DNA of 25,548 bases, taken from NCBI GenBank assembly GCA_036558305.1, contig DATBFX010000326.1, forward strand, positions 1-25,548, in the 5' to 3' direction. Below the pieces are notes generated by a model. The model was not told the DNA's origin and made no database searches. It saw nothing but the letters and a program-made list of their open reading frames with translations. A program made the position numbers and the translations under genes. Position 1 is the stretch's first letter, and each line of letters opens with the position of its first letter. Origin of the DNA: DATBFX01 sp036558305. GTDB lineage: Bacteria; Chloroflexota; Chloroflexia; Thermomicrobiales; UBA6265. This document shows positions 14,459-21,894 of this stretch, piece after piece.

Positions 14459-15034
14459 ATGGCGGCGGGTTCCCCGCGCTTGGCCACCGCGCTCCTCGTG
14501 GCGCTCGTGTTCGTGCGTGCCGCGCCGCCCGCCCGGGCGGCCGAAGGAACCGTCGTGGTCGGTGCCGGGATCACGCCACGCCTGGCGCTCTTCGTCGAGA
14601 ACGCCGACCCGACCGGAGTCGTGGAGTTCGCATCCGCCGCGTTCGTCCCGGCTGGGCAGGGCCTACCGCTCGGCGCGATCGACGTTCGCGTGGAAAGCAA
14701 TACCGCCTGGGACGGCTTCGTCTCCGTCGAGGTGGGCGACCCGGCCCGGCTGCTGACGGCGGATGTCCCGCTGGTCTCCCTCGTCCCGGTCGGATCCGCC
14801 GATCCAGACACGGATCGGGCGATCGACGTCGGAACCGGTCCGGTGCGTTGGGCCAGCGGCGGGACTGCCGGGCGATCGATCGCCCGGTACGGAGTCGAAC
14901 TCCTGGCGCAGAACGGGCCGCTCCGGCTGCCGGTCGAACTCGTCTTCGTCGTCAGGGCCGACGGCGGCGAGATGACGGCCGAGGCGCGCATCGCCGCCGA
15001 GCAGGTGCCGGCTGCTGTTGGCGGAGACGCCTGA
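14459..15034 (+). CDS. Secreted SNxxWxG-module protein, paralogue C (divergent)
   Basis: 191 residues. I chose the ATG at 14459 because GGAGG lies 11 bases upstream and a good signal peptide begins there (LATALLVALVFVRAAPPARA, cleavage about 28); an ATG at 14411 would add 16 non-signal residues. The mature part carries the core 'IDVRVESNTAWDGFVSVEVG' (about 75-92), directly alignable with paralogue D (V-R-x-S-N-x-A-W-x-G-F-V), and 'GPVRWASGGTAGRSIARYGV' and 'PVELVFVVRADGG', matching the later strands of the module, but the Y-x-L-R-V-x-W ending is not conserved. It could therefore be a specialised subunit (cap or anchor). It is the only plus-strand gene directly converging on paralogue D, with one base between the stop codons. 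Confidence 0.72.
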   Translation: MAAGSPRLATALLVALVFVRAAPPARAAEGTVVVGAGITPRLALFVENADPTGVVEFASAAFVPAGQGLPLGAIDVRVESNTAWDGFVSVEVGDPARLLTADVPLVSLVPVGSADPDTDRAIDVGTGPVRWASGGTAGRSIARYGVELLAQNGPLRLPVELVFVVRADGGEMTAEARIAAEQVPAAVGGDA

Positions 15035-15035
15035 G

Positions 15036-15623
15036 CTACTGGGTTGCCGTATAGGTCACGACGGAGCGGAAGGTGCCGAGGCTGTCGTCCCAATCGACCC
15101 GCAGCAGATAGTAGTAGACGTACTCGGCCACACCGGACGGATGATTCGTCTGCCAGGCCGCGTCCGTCGTCGAAAATGCGGTCGATGCGGCGGCGTTGGC
15201 GTACGTGCCCGGATCGTCGGTCCGCCACCGGAGGACGCCCGAAGCGATCGTCATGCTCGGCGAGGTGCCGGTCGTCTCGCTCGCGCGGACGAAGCCGTTC
15301 CAGGCCAGATTGCTGCGTACCCGCACGAGCGGTTCCGGATCGGTCGTCCAGACGTAATAGGCGCCCTGGTTGCCCACCGATCCGACCACGGAGGTGACGT
15401 CGCCCCCCGTGTTGCTCCCGTCGGGACCGACGTTCGGCCCGAAGGTCGCCGTGTTGTCGCTGATTTCAAGCGACAGTCGAGCGCCGACGACCGCGTGCAC
15501 GGTCACGGTCCCGCTGGCATCGGAAGCGCCGGCGATTCGCACCAGCGGCGACAGTTGCAAGGCGCAGACGGTGATCGCCACCGCGACCAGACTTCTCCTG
15601 ACCCATCGCCCCCATCGGTTCAC
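15036..15623 (-). CDS. Secreted SNxxWxG-module protein, paralogue D
   Basis: 195 residues from GTG 15621-15623 with GAGGAG 7 bases upstream. Signal peptide: basic (RWGRWVRR) then 'SLVAVAITVCALQLSPLV'; cleavage about Ala32-34. The mature protein is the closest relative of paralogue A: 'LSLEISDNTATFGPNVGPDG' against A's 'LSLTVVDSSADYGNGIGPDG'; 'GAYYVW' against 'GAYFVW'; 'RVRSNLAWNGFVRASETTGT'; 'LRWRTDDPGTYANAAASTAF' against 'GTYAAAAAGTAF'; and 'YYLLRVDWDDSLGTFRSVVT' then Y. Clear duplicates with an inverted position. A minus-strand promoter is visible at 15713-15741. Confidence 0.8.
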   Translation of the reverse strand: MNRWGRWVRRSLVAVAITVCALQLSPLVRIAGASDASGTVTVHAVVGARLSLEISDNTATFGPNVGPDGSNTGGDVTSVVGSVGNQGAYYVWTTDPEPLVRVRSNLAWNGFVRASETTGTSPSMTIASGVLRWRTDDPGTYANAAASTAFSTTDAAWQTNHPSGVAEYVYYYLLRVDWDDSLGTFRSVVTYTATQ

Positions 15624-15712
15624 GGCTCAACTCCTCGCGGCGATTGCCATGATGCCCCGTCGCCGGCTCGGGTGCCAAACTGGACTCGCCGGCCGGTTCC
15701 GGTCCCGCTCAG

Positions 15713-15741
15713 ATCATGGAGAGGTCCCGCGCGGGCGTCAA
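15713..15741 (-). promoter_or_regulatory. Probable promoter of paralogue D
   Basis: On the minus strand: TTGACG (15741-15736, five of six), 17-base spacer, CATGAT (15718-15713, four of six). Start near 15706 gives a leader of about 83 bases. The rest of the 348-base gap 15624-15971 shows only the promoter of the next gene. Confidence 0.55.
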
Positions 15742-15903
15742 GCAGGCGTGTTAGGTCGAATGTCACAGAAAATCGCGGTCGGACGGCCGGACCGCCGTAC
15801 CGGCCGCGTCACCCGGTCGGGCACGCCGCACCGTGACCTCTGGCCACTCCTGTTGGGGGGCAGGTTGGAAGCGACCGGGGTGGCGCTTCCCTTGAGAGAG
15901 CTC

Positions 15904-15933
15904 CTGCCAGGGCGAAAGTTTCGCTGCTACACT
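15904..15933 (+). promoter_or_regulatory. Probable promoter of the F420-type oxidoreductase operon
   Basis: CTGCCA (15904-15909), 18 bases, TACACT (15928-15933) preceded by TG-C, making an extended -10. Start near 15940, leader about 30 bases. Confidence 0.4.
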
Positions 15934-15971
15934 GCGAACGGTCCGTTCGATTCAGCGAGATGGAGAGCAGC

Positions 15972-16790
15972 GTGAGTCAGCCCCAGGTCAAGAGCCACGC
16001 CGGCCAGATCCGCGTCGGCGTTCAGGTCCATCCCCAGCAGGCGTCCTACGCCCAGATGCGCGACGCCTGGGTCCGGGCCGAGGAACTCGGCGTCGACGCG
16101 GTCTTCAACTGGGACCACTTCTTCCCGCTCTACGGCGATCCGGACGGCAAGCACTTCGAATGCTGGACGCTGCTCGGCGCGATGGCCGAGGTGACCGAGC
16201 GCGTCCAGATCGGCGCGCTGGTCACCTGCAACTCCTACCGCAACCCGAACTTGCTGGCGGACATGGCCCGCACGGTCGATCACCTCTCCGAAGGTCGCCT
16301 CATCCTCGGGATCGGCGCCGGCTGGGCCCAACGCGACTACGACGAATACGGCTACGACTTCAAAACGGCGCCCGACCGCCTGCGCGACTTCGACGCCGCC
16401 ATGTCGGTCATCGGCGACCGCCTCGGCAAGCTCAACCCCGGTCCGGTGACCGGTCACCTGCCGATCCTGATCGGCGGTTCCGGCGAGAAGGTCACCCTGC
16501 GCATCGCCGCCCAGCACGCCGACATCTGGCACGGGTTCGGCGACGTCGACCGCATCGGCACCCTGAGCGGCGTCCTCGACGACTGGTGCACCAAAGTCGG
16601 ACGCGATCCGGCCGCGATCGAGCGCTCGACCAGCCTCACGCCGGAGGACGTCGCCCGAGCCGACGAGTACGTCGCCAAGGGCATCACCCTTCTCGTCGTC
16701 AGGACGGGCGGTCCGGACTACGACCTGGGCCCGCTCCGCGAGCTGATCCAATGGCGCGACGCCCGTCGTGCTCGGGAGACAAGGTCATGA
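15972..16790 (+). CDS. LLM-class (luciferase-like) F420-dependent oxidoreductase
   Basis: Flavin/deazaflavin oxidoreductase of the luciferase-like TIM-barrel family; likely uses F420H2 for hydride transfer, substrate unknown. 272 residues from the GTG at 15972, chosen because GGAGAG is spaced 4 bases before it; an ATG at 15960 would add four residues. Landmarks: 'RVGVQVHPQQASYAQMRDAW' at the N-terminus, 'GVDAVFNWDHFFPL' (second strand, D-H), 'LGAMAEVTERVQIGALVTCN', 'RNPNLLADMARTVDHLSEGR' then 'LILGIGAGWAQRDYDEYGYD', and 'LPILIGGSGEKVTLRIAAQH', the C-terminal phosphate-binding region. Slightly short compared with the usual ~290-340. The stop overlaps the next start as ATGA, so the nitroreductase is translationally coupled. 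Confidence 0.92.
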   Translation: MSQPQVKSHAGQIRVGVQVHPQQASYAQMRDAWVRAEELGVDAVFNWDHFFPLYGDPDGKHFECWTLLGAMAEVTERVQIGALVTCNSYRNPNLLADMARTVDHLSEGRLILGIGAGWAQRDYDEYGYDFKTAPDRLRDFDAAMSVIGDRLGKLNPGPVTGHLPILIGGSGEKVTLRIAAQHADIWHGFGDVDRIGTLSGVLDDWCTKVGRDPAAIERSTSLTPEDVARADEYVAKGITLLVVRTGGPDYDLGPLRELIQWRDARRARETRS

Positions 16791-17326
16791 GCGAGTCGTC
16801 GTCCACCCGCGACAAGATCCGACTGCTGCGCGGCCTCCGCGCGGTCCGCGAGTACCTGCCGGACCCGGTGCCCGAGGCCGTGCTCGACGACATCTACGAG
16901 GTCGCCCGCTGGACCGGCAGCGCCAGGAATCTCCAACCGTGGGAGCTCGTCGTCGTCCGGGAGCGGGCGACGCTGGACCGGCTTTCGCAATTCGAGGGCT
17001 ACGCGGCGCACCTTGCCGGCGCCCCGCTCGGCGTGGTCCTGGTCATGGACGGGGCGAACGAGGAGTACGCGACCTACGACGGGGGCCGGTTGGCGGAGAG
17101 GATCATGCTCGCCGCCGCTGCCCACGGACTCGGGTCCTGCATCGGCTGGTGGAGCAAACTCGGCCAGGACGAGGTCAAACGCGTTCTCGGCATCCCAGCC
17201 GACCGCATCGTCCGCACCGTCCTCGCCATCGGCTACCCCGACGAGGCGGCCCGGCGCGCCCTCCCCAAGCCGTCCGGTTTTCGTAAACCGATCGCGGAGT
17301 TTGTCCACCAGGAGCGGTTTGCGTAG
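16787..17326 (+). CDS. Nitroreductase family flavoprotein
   Basis: FMN-dependent reductase of the nitroreductase fold. 179 residues; ATG 16787 overlaps the previous stop (ATGA) with GGGAGAC as ribosome site. Features: 'LRGLRAVREYLPDPVPEAVL' (R-x-V-R-x-Y/F motif at the N-terminus binding FMN phosphate), 'ARWTGSARNLQPWELVVV' (the S-x-x-N-x-Q-P-W signature), 'ERIMLAAAAHGLGSCIGWW', and 'ILRTVLAIGYP'-like 'VRTVLAIGYPDEAARR' near the end. In this operon it probably acts with the F420-type oxidoreductase on a shared substrate class, or is a detoxifying reductase; neither is shown by the sequence. Confidence 0.92.
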   Translation: MSESSSTRDKIRLLRGLRAVREYLPDPVPEAVLDDIYEVARWTGSARNLQPWELVVVRERATLDRLSQFEGYAAHLAGAPLGVVLVMDGANEEYATYDGGRLAERIMLAAAAHGLGSCIGWWSKLGQDEVKRVLGIPADRIVRTVLAIGYPDEAARRALPKPSGFRKPIAEFVHQERFA

Positions 17327-17372
17327 GCAAGGTGCGGCAGCGTCACGCGTTGGATGCCACAAACCGACCGAC

Positions 17373-18974
17373 TCACGGCACCCGCGCCACCATCGCTCCG
17401 GTCTGGACGAGTGCCGCGAACACCGGATCGAGCAGGCCCGAACCGCTCTCGATCGTATCGACGCGAACAAGCCTCGCCCGTTCCGGGACTACCAACGGGT
17501 TCCTCTCGATTTCTGCTCGCTGTTGCCGGTAGATCGCAAGCGTCGCGTCGGACGGCGAATCGTGGTGGGCGACGCGCTGCGCCAGCCGGGCCGCGACCGT
17601 TTGCTCGTCGCAGACGGTCTCGACGAGCAATACGGGCGCTCCATACTGTCGCCCGGTTGCCGCCACCTCGTCGCGCCGATCGTTGTCCAGGAATGCCGCG
17701 TCGAGGATGACCGGACGGCCGGCGCCGAGGTGCTCTTCCGCAAGCGTCAGCAACCGGCGGTAGGTCCTGTCCGTCCACGACTCCGCGTAGATGCCTTCCC
17801 CCCAATCTGCCGCCGCGCCTCCGGTCACTCCGGCGAGTTCCTTGCGGACGACGTCCGACGAGAACACCGCCGCACCGGTCGCGTCTGCCAGGGCGCGGGC
17901 AATGGTCGATTTTCCGGTGCCGCTGAGACCGGTCATGGCGACCAGAAATGGTCCAATGGTCAGCGCCGTTTTCGTCGCCAGGTTCAGGTAGGTCGTCGCC
18001 TCGTCTGCCAGCCCCGGATGGGCCAGGTGCTGGTTGGCCAGGGTCAGGCAGTCGATCTTGGCGTGCACGAGCGCCCGATGGGCACGGTAGAGCCGGAGGA
18101 GGGGCGCCGGTAACGCGATTCCAGCAGCCCGGTACCGGTCCTCCACTGCGCTCGCCACGTCACCCAGACCGAGGCGGTCGAATTCCATCAGCAGGAAGGC
18201 GAGATCGCTCGCGACGTCCGCGCAACGAATCGCCGGACTGAACTCGACGCAGTCGAAGATTTGGGTGGCATCGTCGCCTTCTAAGCAAACGTGCTCTGGG
18301 CGGAGGTCGCCGTGACCGTCTCGGACCCAACCGTCGGTCACCCGCCGGCGCAACAGGTCCGCGTTCTCGGTGAGGAACGCGCGCATCGCCTCGTCGATGA
18401 GGGCGAGTTGGACCGGCCCGAGGCGCGGACCGGCGAACGGTCGCAATTCTTCGAGGTTGTCGGTCAACACCGCGGCGAGCGCCCGCGCCGACCCGTACGA
18501 CTCGCCGCCGCAAACTGCCGCGAGCCACCGGTGAAACGGGATCAACCGCCGGGCCAGCCGGTCGACCAGATCTTGTGGAACCTTTCCGTCGGCGATCAAC
18601 CGATCGAGCATGCCGTCCGCCGGTAACCGCCGCATCAGCGTCGCCCACTCGACCGGCGTCCCCGGTCCATCGACCGCGTATCCCCCGGCAGCGGGCACGA
18701 TCGGGACGACGTCGAGGTAGACGCCGTCGGTCAGGCGGCGGTTGAGGCGCACCTCCTCCTCGCAGGAATGCCGCCGCCGTTCAAGCGTCGAGTGATCGAC
18801 GAACCCGAACCGGACCGGGCGCTTGACCTTGACCACGCGATCGCCGGCCAGAAAGACCCAGGAGATGTGCGTCTCGACGATCTCGACGACCGGCGGACGC
18901 CACGGATACGCCCCCGGGTTCGCCAGCGCCCGAACCAACGCCTCGTCCGTCGCTTGCCGCGTCCGTTCAGCCAT
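17373..18974 (-). CDS. Bifunctional phosphotransferase (APH-like) / P-loop kinase fusion
   Basis: 533 residues. Residues 1-340 resemble aminoglycoside/choline-type phosphotransferases: 'GDRVVKVKRPVRFGFVD' near the ATP-binding part, then the Brenner motif H-G-D-L-R-P-E-H-V at 221-229 with Asp241 in 'IFDCVEFSPAIRCADVASDL', followed by helices. Residues 345-533 are a gluconate/shikimate kinase-like P-loop domain: Walker A GLSGTGKST at 349-357, then 'FSSDVVRKEL', 'RPVILDAAFLDNDRRDEVAA' and 'RLAQRVAHHDSPSDATL' (lid Arg residues). Such COG2187-COG0645 fusions are known as conserved hypothetical kinases without a proven substrate. Start ATG 18974 overlaps the alcohol dehydrogenase stop by 8 bases, so it is the third gene of that operon. 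Ends 46 bases from the converging nitroreductase. Confidence 0.88.
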   Translation of the reverse strand: MAERTRQATDEALVRALANPGAYPWRPPVVEIVETHISWVFLAGDRVVKVKRPVRFGFVDHSTLERRRHSCEEEVRLNRRLTDGVYLDVVPIVPAAGGYAVDGPGTPVEWATLMRRLPADGMLDRLIADGKVPQDLVDRLARRLIPFHRWLAAVCGGESYGSARALAAVLTDNLEELRPFAGPRLGPVQLALIDEAMRAFLTENADLLRRRVTDGWVRDGHGDLRPEHVCLEGDDATQIFDCVEFSPAIRCADVASDLAFLLMEFDRLGLGDVASAVEDRYRAAGIALPAPLLRLYRAHRALVHAKIDCLTLANQHLAHPGLADEATTYLNLATKTALTIGPFLVAMTGLSGTGKSTIARALADATGAAVFSSDVVRKELAGVTGGAAADWGEGIYAESWTDRTYRRLLTLAEEHLGAGRPVILDAAFLDNDRRDEVAATGRQYGAPVLLVETVCDEQTVAARLAQRVAHHDSPSDATLAIYRQQRAEIERNPLVVPERARLVRVDTIESGSGLLDPVFAALVQTGAMVARVP

Positions 18975-19983
18975 CGGCGCCGGTGACCAGCACCGCCGAA
19001 CCCCGCACGCGACCGGCCCGCAGATCCGCTAGCGCCTCGTTGGCGGCGGCGAGCGGGTAGGTCTGGACCTCGGTGCGGACGGGGATTCGCGGCGCCAGGG
19101 CCAGGAATTCCTCGCCGTCCCGCCGGGTCAGGTTGGCGACGGAGCGGACGGTTCGCTCGCCCCAGAGGAGATCGTAGGAGAACGCGGGGATGTCGCTCAT
19201 GTGGATACCGGCGCAGACGACGATACCGCCCTTGACGACCGCCGCCAGTGCGGACGGCACCAATTCTCCGGCCGGCGCGAAGATGATCGCCGCGTCCAGC
19301 TCGCGCGGCACACCGGCGGCGTCGCCGGCCCAGCTCGCGCCAAGCTCGCGGGCGAACCCCTGTCCCGCTTCGTCGCCGCGACGGGTAACCGCGTAGACTC
19401 GGCGCCCCTGGTGGACGGCGACCTGGCAGATGATGTGGGCGGCGGCACCGAATCCGTAAAGTCCGAGGCGTGCGGCGTTGCCCGTCATCGTCAGGGCGCG
19501 GTAACCGATCAGACCGGCGCAGAGGAGCGGCGCTGCCTGGACATCGGGATAACCGGTCGGGATCGGGAAGCAGAAGCGGGCGTCGGCGACGGTGTAGCCG
19601 GCGTACCCGCCGTCGAGGTCGTAGCCGGTAAAGCGGGCGGCGTCGCAGAGGTTCTCGCGCCCGCTCCGGCAGTAGGGACAGGTGCCATCCGTCCACCCGA
19701 GCCAGGGGACGCCGATGCGGTCGCCGATCGCCAACCGCTCAACCCCACCGCCGGCGCCGACGACGGTGCCAACGATCTGGTGACCCGGAACGAGCGGCAG
19801 CTTGGGGTGTGTCAACTCGCCATCGACGATGTGGAGATCGGTCCGGCAGACGGCGCAGGCATGGACCTTGATGAGGACCTGGCCGTGGTCGGGAGCAGGG
19901 ACCGGCAGCTCGCGCTCGCGCAAAGGGCTGCGAGCGGCATCGAGGACCATCGCGCGCATCGTGGTTGGGATAGGAACGTGCAT
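18967..19983 (-). CDS. Zinc-dependent alcohol dehydrogenase (MDR superfamily)
   Basis: NAD(P)-dependent oxidation of an alcohol. 338 residues from the ATG at 19983, preceded by AGGAG 13 bases away; a TTG at 20025 would overlap the upstream gene and has no ribosome site. Catalytic zinc ligands: Cys46 in 'ACAVCRTDLH', His68 in 'GHQIVG', and Cys155 in 'LLCAGLIGYRAL'. The structural-zinc lobe has C-P-Y-C-x7-C at about 102-113, one Cys fewer than the classical four, as in a subgroup with 'GRENLCDAARFTGYDLDGGY'. Cofactor: 'LGLYGFGAAAHIICQVA' (G-x-G-x-x-x-H/A). Second gene of the operon with the TreT-like glycosyltransferase. Confidence 0.92.
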   Translation of the reverse strand: MHVPIPTTMRAMVLDAARSPLRERELPVPAPDHGQVLIKVHACAVCRTDLHIVDGELTHPKLPLVPGHQIVGTVVGAGGGVERLAIGDRIGVPWLGWTDGTCPYCRSGRENLCDAARFTGYDLDGGYAGYTVADARFCFPIPTGYPDVQAAPLLCAGLIGYRALTMTGNAARLGLYGFGAAAHIICQVAVHQGRRVYAVTRRGDEAGQGFARELGASWAGDAAGVPRELDAAIIFAPAGELVPSALAAVVKGGIVVCAGIHMSDIPAFSYDLLWGERTVRSVANLTRRDGEEFLALAPRIPVRTEVQTYPLAAANEALADLRAGRVRGSAVLVTGADG

Positions 19984-19993
19984 GAGGTCGGAA

Positions 19994-21454
19994 TCACTCC
20001 TGCGTCTTGGCTTCTTGTTCGCCAAGCGCGCTCAACCGCGCCAACAGTTCACCGTACTGCAAGAGATGGCGGATGCCAAGGTAGGTATCGGTCACGCGAC
20101 GGTATGCATTCGTGCCGAGCCGCTCGCCGAGCGCGGGGTCGAGGAGCACGCGCCGTACCGCGTCACCGAACCCCGGCAAATCCGCCGGATCGACCAGCAG
20201 ACCGTGTTCGCCGTCCACGATCTGATCCTGGATACCGCCGATCCGGCTCGCCACCACCGGTCGGCCCTTCCACATCGCCTCGGTGACGGTCAGCCCGAAC
20301 CCCTCGCGCAGACTCTTTTGGGCGACGACGGCGGCGTGCCGCTGCAGGGCATTGACGATCGCCGCGTTCTCCTCGCCGTCGGTCATCGGCAGCGAGGCGA
20401 GGTGGACGCGCGCCCGGTCGCCGTCCGGCAACGCCCGCCAGGCCGCGATCACCTGCTCGAACGTCGCCGCTCCCTCGGGATCGTCGCTGACCCCGGTCAC
20501 GTTCGGACCGGCGAGGACGAGATCCGCGTCCGCGGGCGCCGAAACGTCGATCAGTTCGGCAAAACCCTGCATCACCCCGATCGGGTCCTTGAGCGGATCC
20601 CAGCGCGAAACCTGGACGACCAGCGGCGTCTCCCAGGACGGCGCCCGGCCAAGCCGGATCACCTCCGCCGGCCGGTCGACACGCCCGGGTGAACCGTCCG
20701 TGCGGTGGAAGACCGGCTGTCCGTCTCCCGGCGGACCTTCGACCAGGCCGGTTCGCACGAGAATCGCCCGCACCGTCGCTTCGTCCAGATCCTGATTCTT
20801 GGGCGAGAAGGCATCGATCGACGGTGGAATGATGACGCTGCGTTCGGGATGGCAGCATTCCGGAACGTAGGCTTCGCGCGAAAAGACCGTGGCCGCGACG
20901 TCCGTCAGGTACGGCGCGAGAAAGTCCCAGACCTGCGCGGTCTGTTCGTTCGGAGCATCCGCGCCGACGTGGCTGCGCCAGATGACGGTCGCACCGTGGG
21001 CAACGAGGCCGGGGGCGAGACCGGCCGTTTGGGGGTCGTGCAAGAGGACGACGTCGCCGGGTTGGACGAGCGGCAGCAACTCCTTCGCGTTGGCCTCCAG
21101 GACCTCCTCGTAGATCGCCCGCTCCGCGTCGCCGAGCGGGCTGCCGTCGCCCACCGCACCGTGGAGAGCGTGGTGCATGCGCTTGGTGACGTGGAAGAAT
21201 TCCGGCGTGCCCGCGATCACGAGCCAGCGCGCATCGATGCCGGCACCACGTGCGTAGGCCAGAAGCGGCTGCAGCATCTCGGCCACACCGCCGCCGCGCG
21301 CGGTCGAGTTGACGTTCCACCAGACCCGCCCCGACATTCGGCGCGCGGTCTCGCTCGCCATTCGCTCGGTTTCACGTATCCGATCTTCGCCGATCAGCGG
21401 AGCAAAGCGCGAAATCGGTAATGGCGCGACGTGGACTTCCTCAAGGTGGTTCAT
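19994..21454 (-). CDS. treT: Trehalose synthase/TreT-like GT4 glycosyltransferase
   Basis: Cytosolic glycosyltransferase of the GT4 (TreT, trehalose synthase/phosphorylase) group: joins glucose to a nucleotide-sugar-derived glucosyl residue to make trehalose, or the reverse. 486 residues from ATG 21454 (GAGAGA about 7 bases upstream). Landmarks: 'GRVWWNVNSTARGGGVAEML' (the 'N-S-T-x-x-G-G-G-V-A-E-M-L' motif of this group), 'VLLHDPQTAGLAPGL', 'IWRSHVGADAPNEQTAQVWD', 'IPPSIDAFSPKNQDL', 'VQVSRWDPLKDPIGVMQGF', and the E-x7-E donor motif 'REGFGLTVTEAMWKGRPVV'. A Pro/Gly-rich insertion 'EGPPGDGQPVFHRTDGSPGR' sits between the two Rossmann domains, making the protein longer than the ~410-residue archaeal TreT. 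First gene of the GT-ADH-kinase operon. Exact specificity not provable here. Confidence 0.85.
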   Translation of the reverse strand: MNHLEEVHVAPLPISRFAPLIGEDRIRETERMASETARRMSGRVWWNVNSTARGGGVAEMLQPLLAYARGAGIDARWLVIAGTPEFFHVTKRMHHALHGAVGDGSPLGDAERAIYEEVLEANAKELLPLVQPGDVVLLHDPQTAGLAPGLVAHGATVIWRSHVGADAPNEQTAQVWDFLAPYLTDVAATVFSREAYVPECCHPERSVIIPPSIDAFSPKNQDLDEATVRAILVRTGLVEGPPGDGQPVFHRTDGSPGRVDRPAEVIRLGRAPSWETPLVVQVSRWDPLKDPIGVMQGFAELIDVSAPADADLVLAGPNVTGVSDDPEGAATFEQVIAAWRALPDGDRARVHLASLPMTDGEENAAIVNALQRHAAVVAQKSLREGFGLTVTEAMWKGRPVVASRIGGIQDQIVDGEHGLLVDPADLPGFGDAVRRVLLDPALGERLGTNAYRRVTDTYLGIRHLLQYGELLARLSALGEQEAKTQE

Positions 21455-21894
21455 GGCGGTTCTCTCGTCGACACGTGACTGCGGCTCGATCGCGTCGCCC
21501 GACGCAACGCATGCTCCCCCCTGCGGAGATCGTGCCACCATGGTGCCCGTGTCGCGGAGCCCACAATCCCAGGCGGCGTTTCGGCCGGTCCGCTCGTCAC
21601 CGATGCGCGGGTCTTCGCCGGCACACGGCGACGGGTGTCAAGACGCGGCACCTTCCTCTATCCAAGTCGATCAGATTGCGGCGGTTTCAAAGGACGCCAC
21701 CCCCAGAACCGGTTGGAGATCAGGGCTGGGCCTCCTCCCCACCGCTCGACGGCTTTACCGACGTTGCGGATGAGCCGGCATCCTTGACGCATCTGTGCAC
21801 TTGGCCGCGGCAGAGCCCGGAACCTCGTATTTTCCTTCGCAACTGCGCCCATGTGGCCAGGCTTGGTCGGGGCCATAGGAGGTTCGCGCATCCC
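21455..21894. other. 440-base intergenic region between TreT-like and amidase genes
   Basis: No coding frame with convincing composition or ribosome site; a minus-strand open stretch at 21658-21891 has neither. On the minus strand a consensus TTGACA (21642-21637 region) without a good -10 may belong to the TreT operon promoter. No recognisable riboswitch or T-box was seen. Confidence 0.3.

Noticed and set aside
21658..21891. 77-codon minus-strand frame between amidase and TreT genes
   Set aside because: No ribosome site, mixed composition and no family resemblance.
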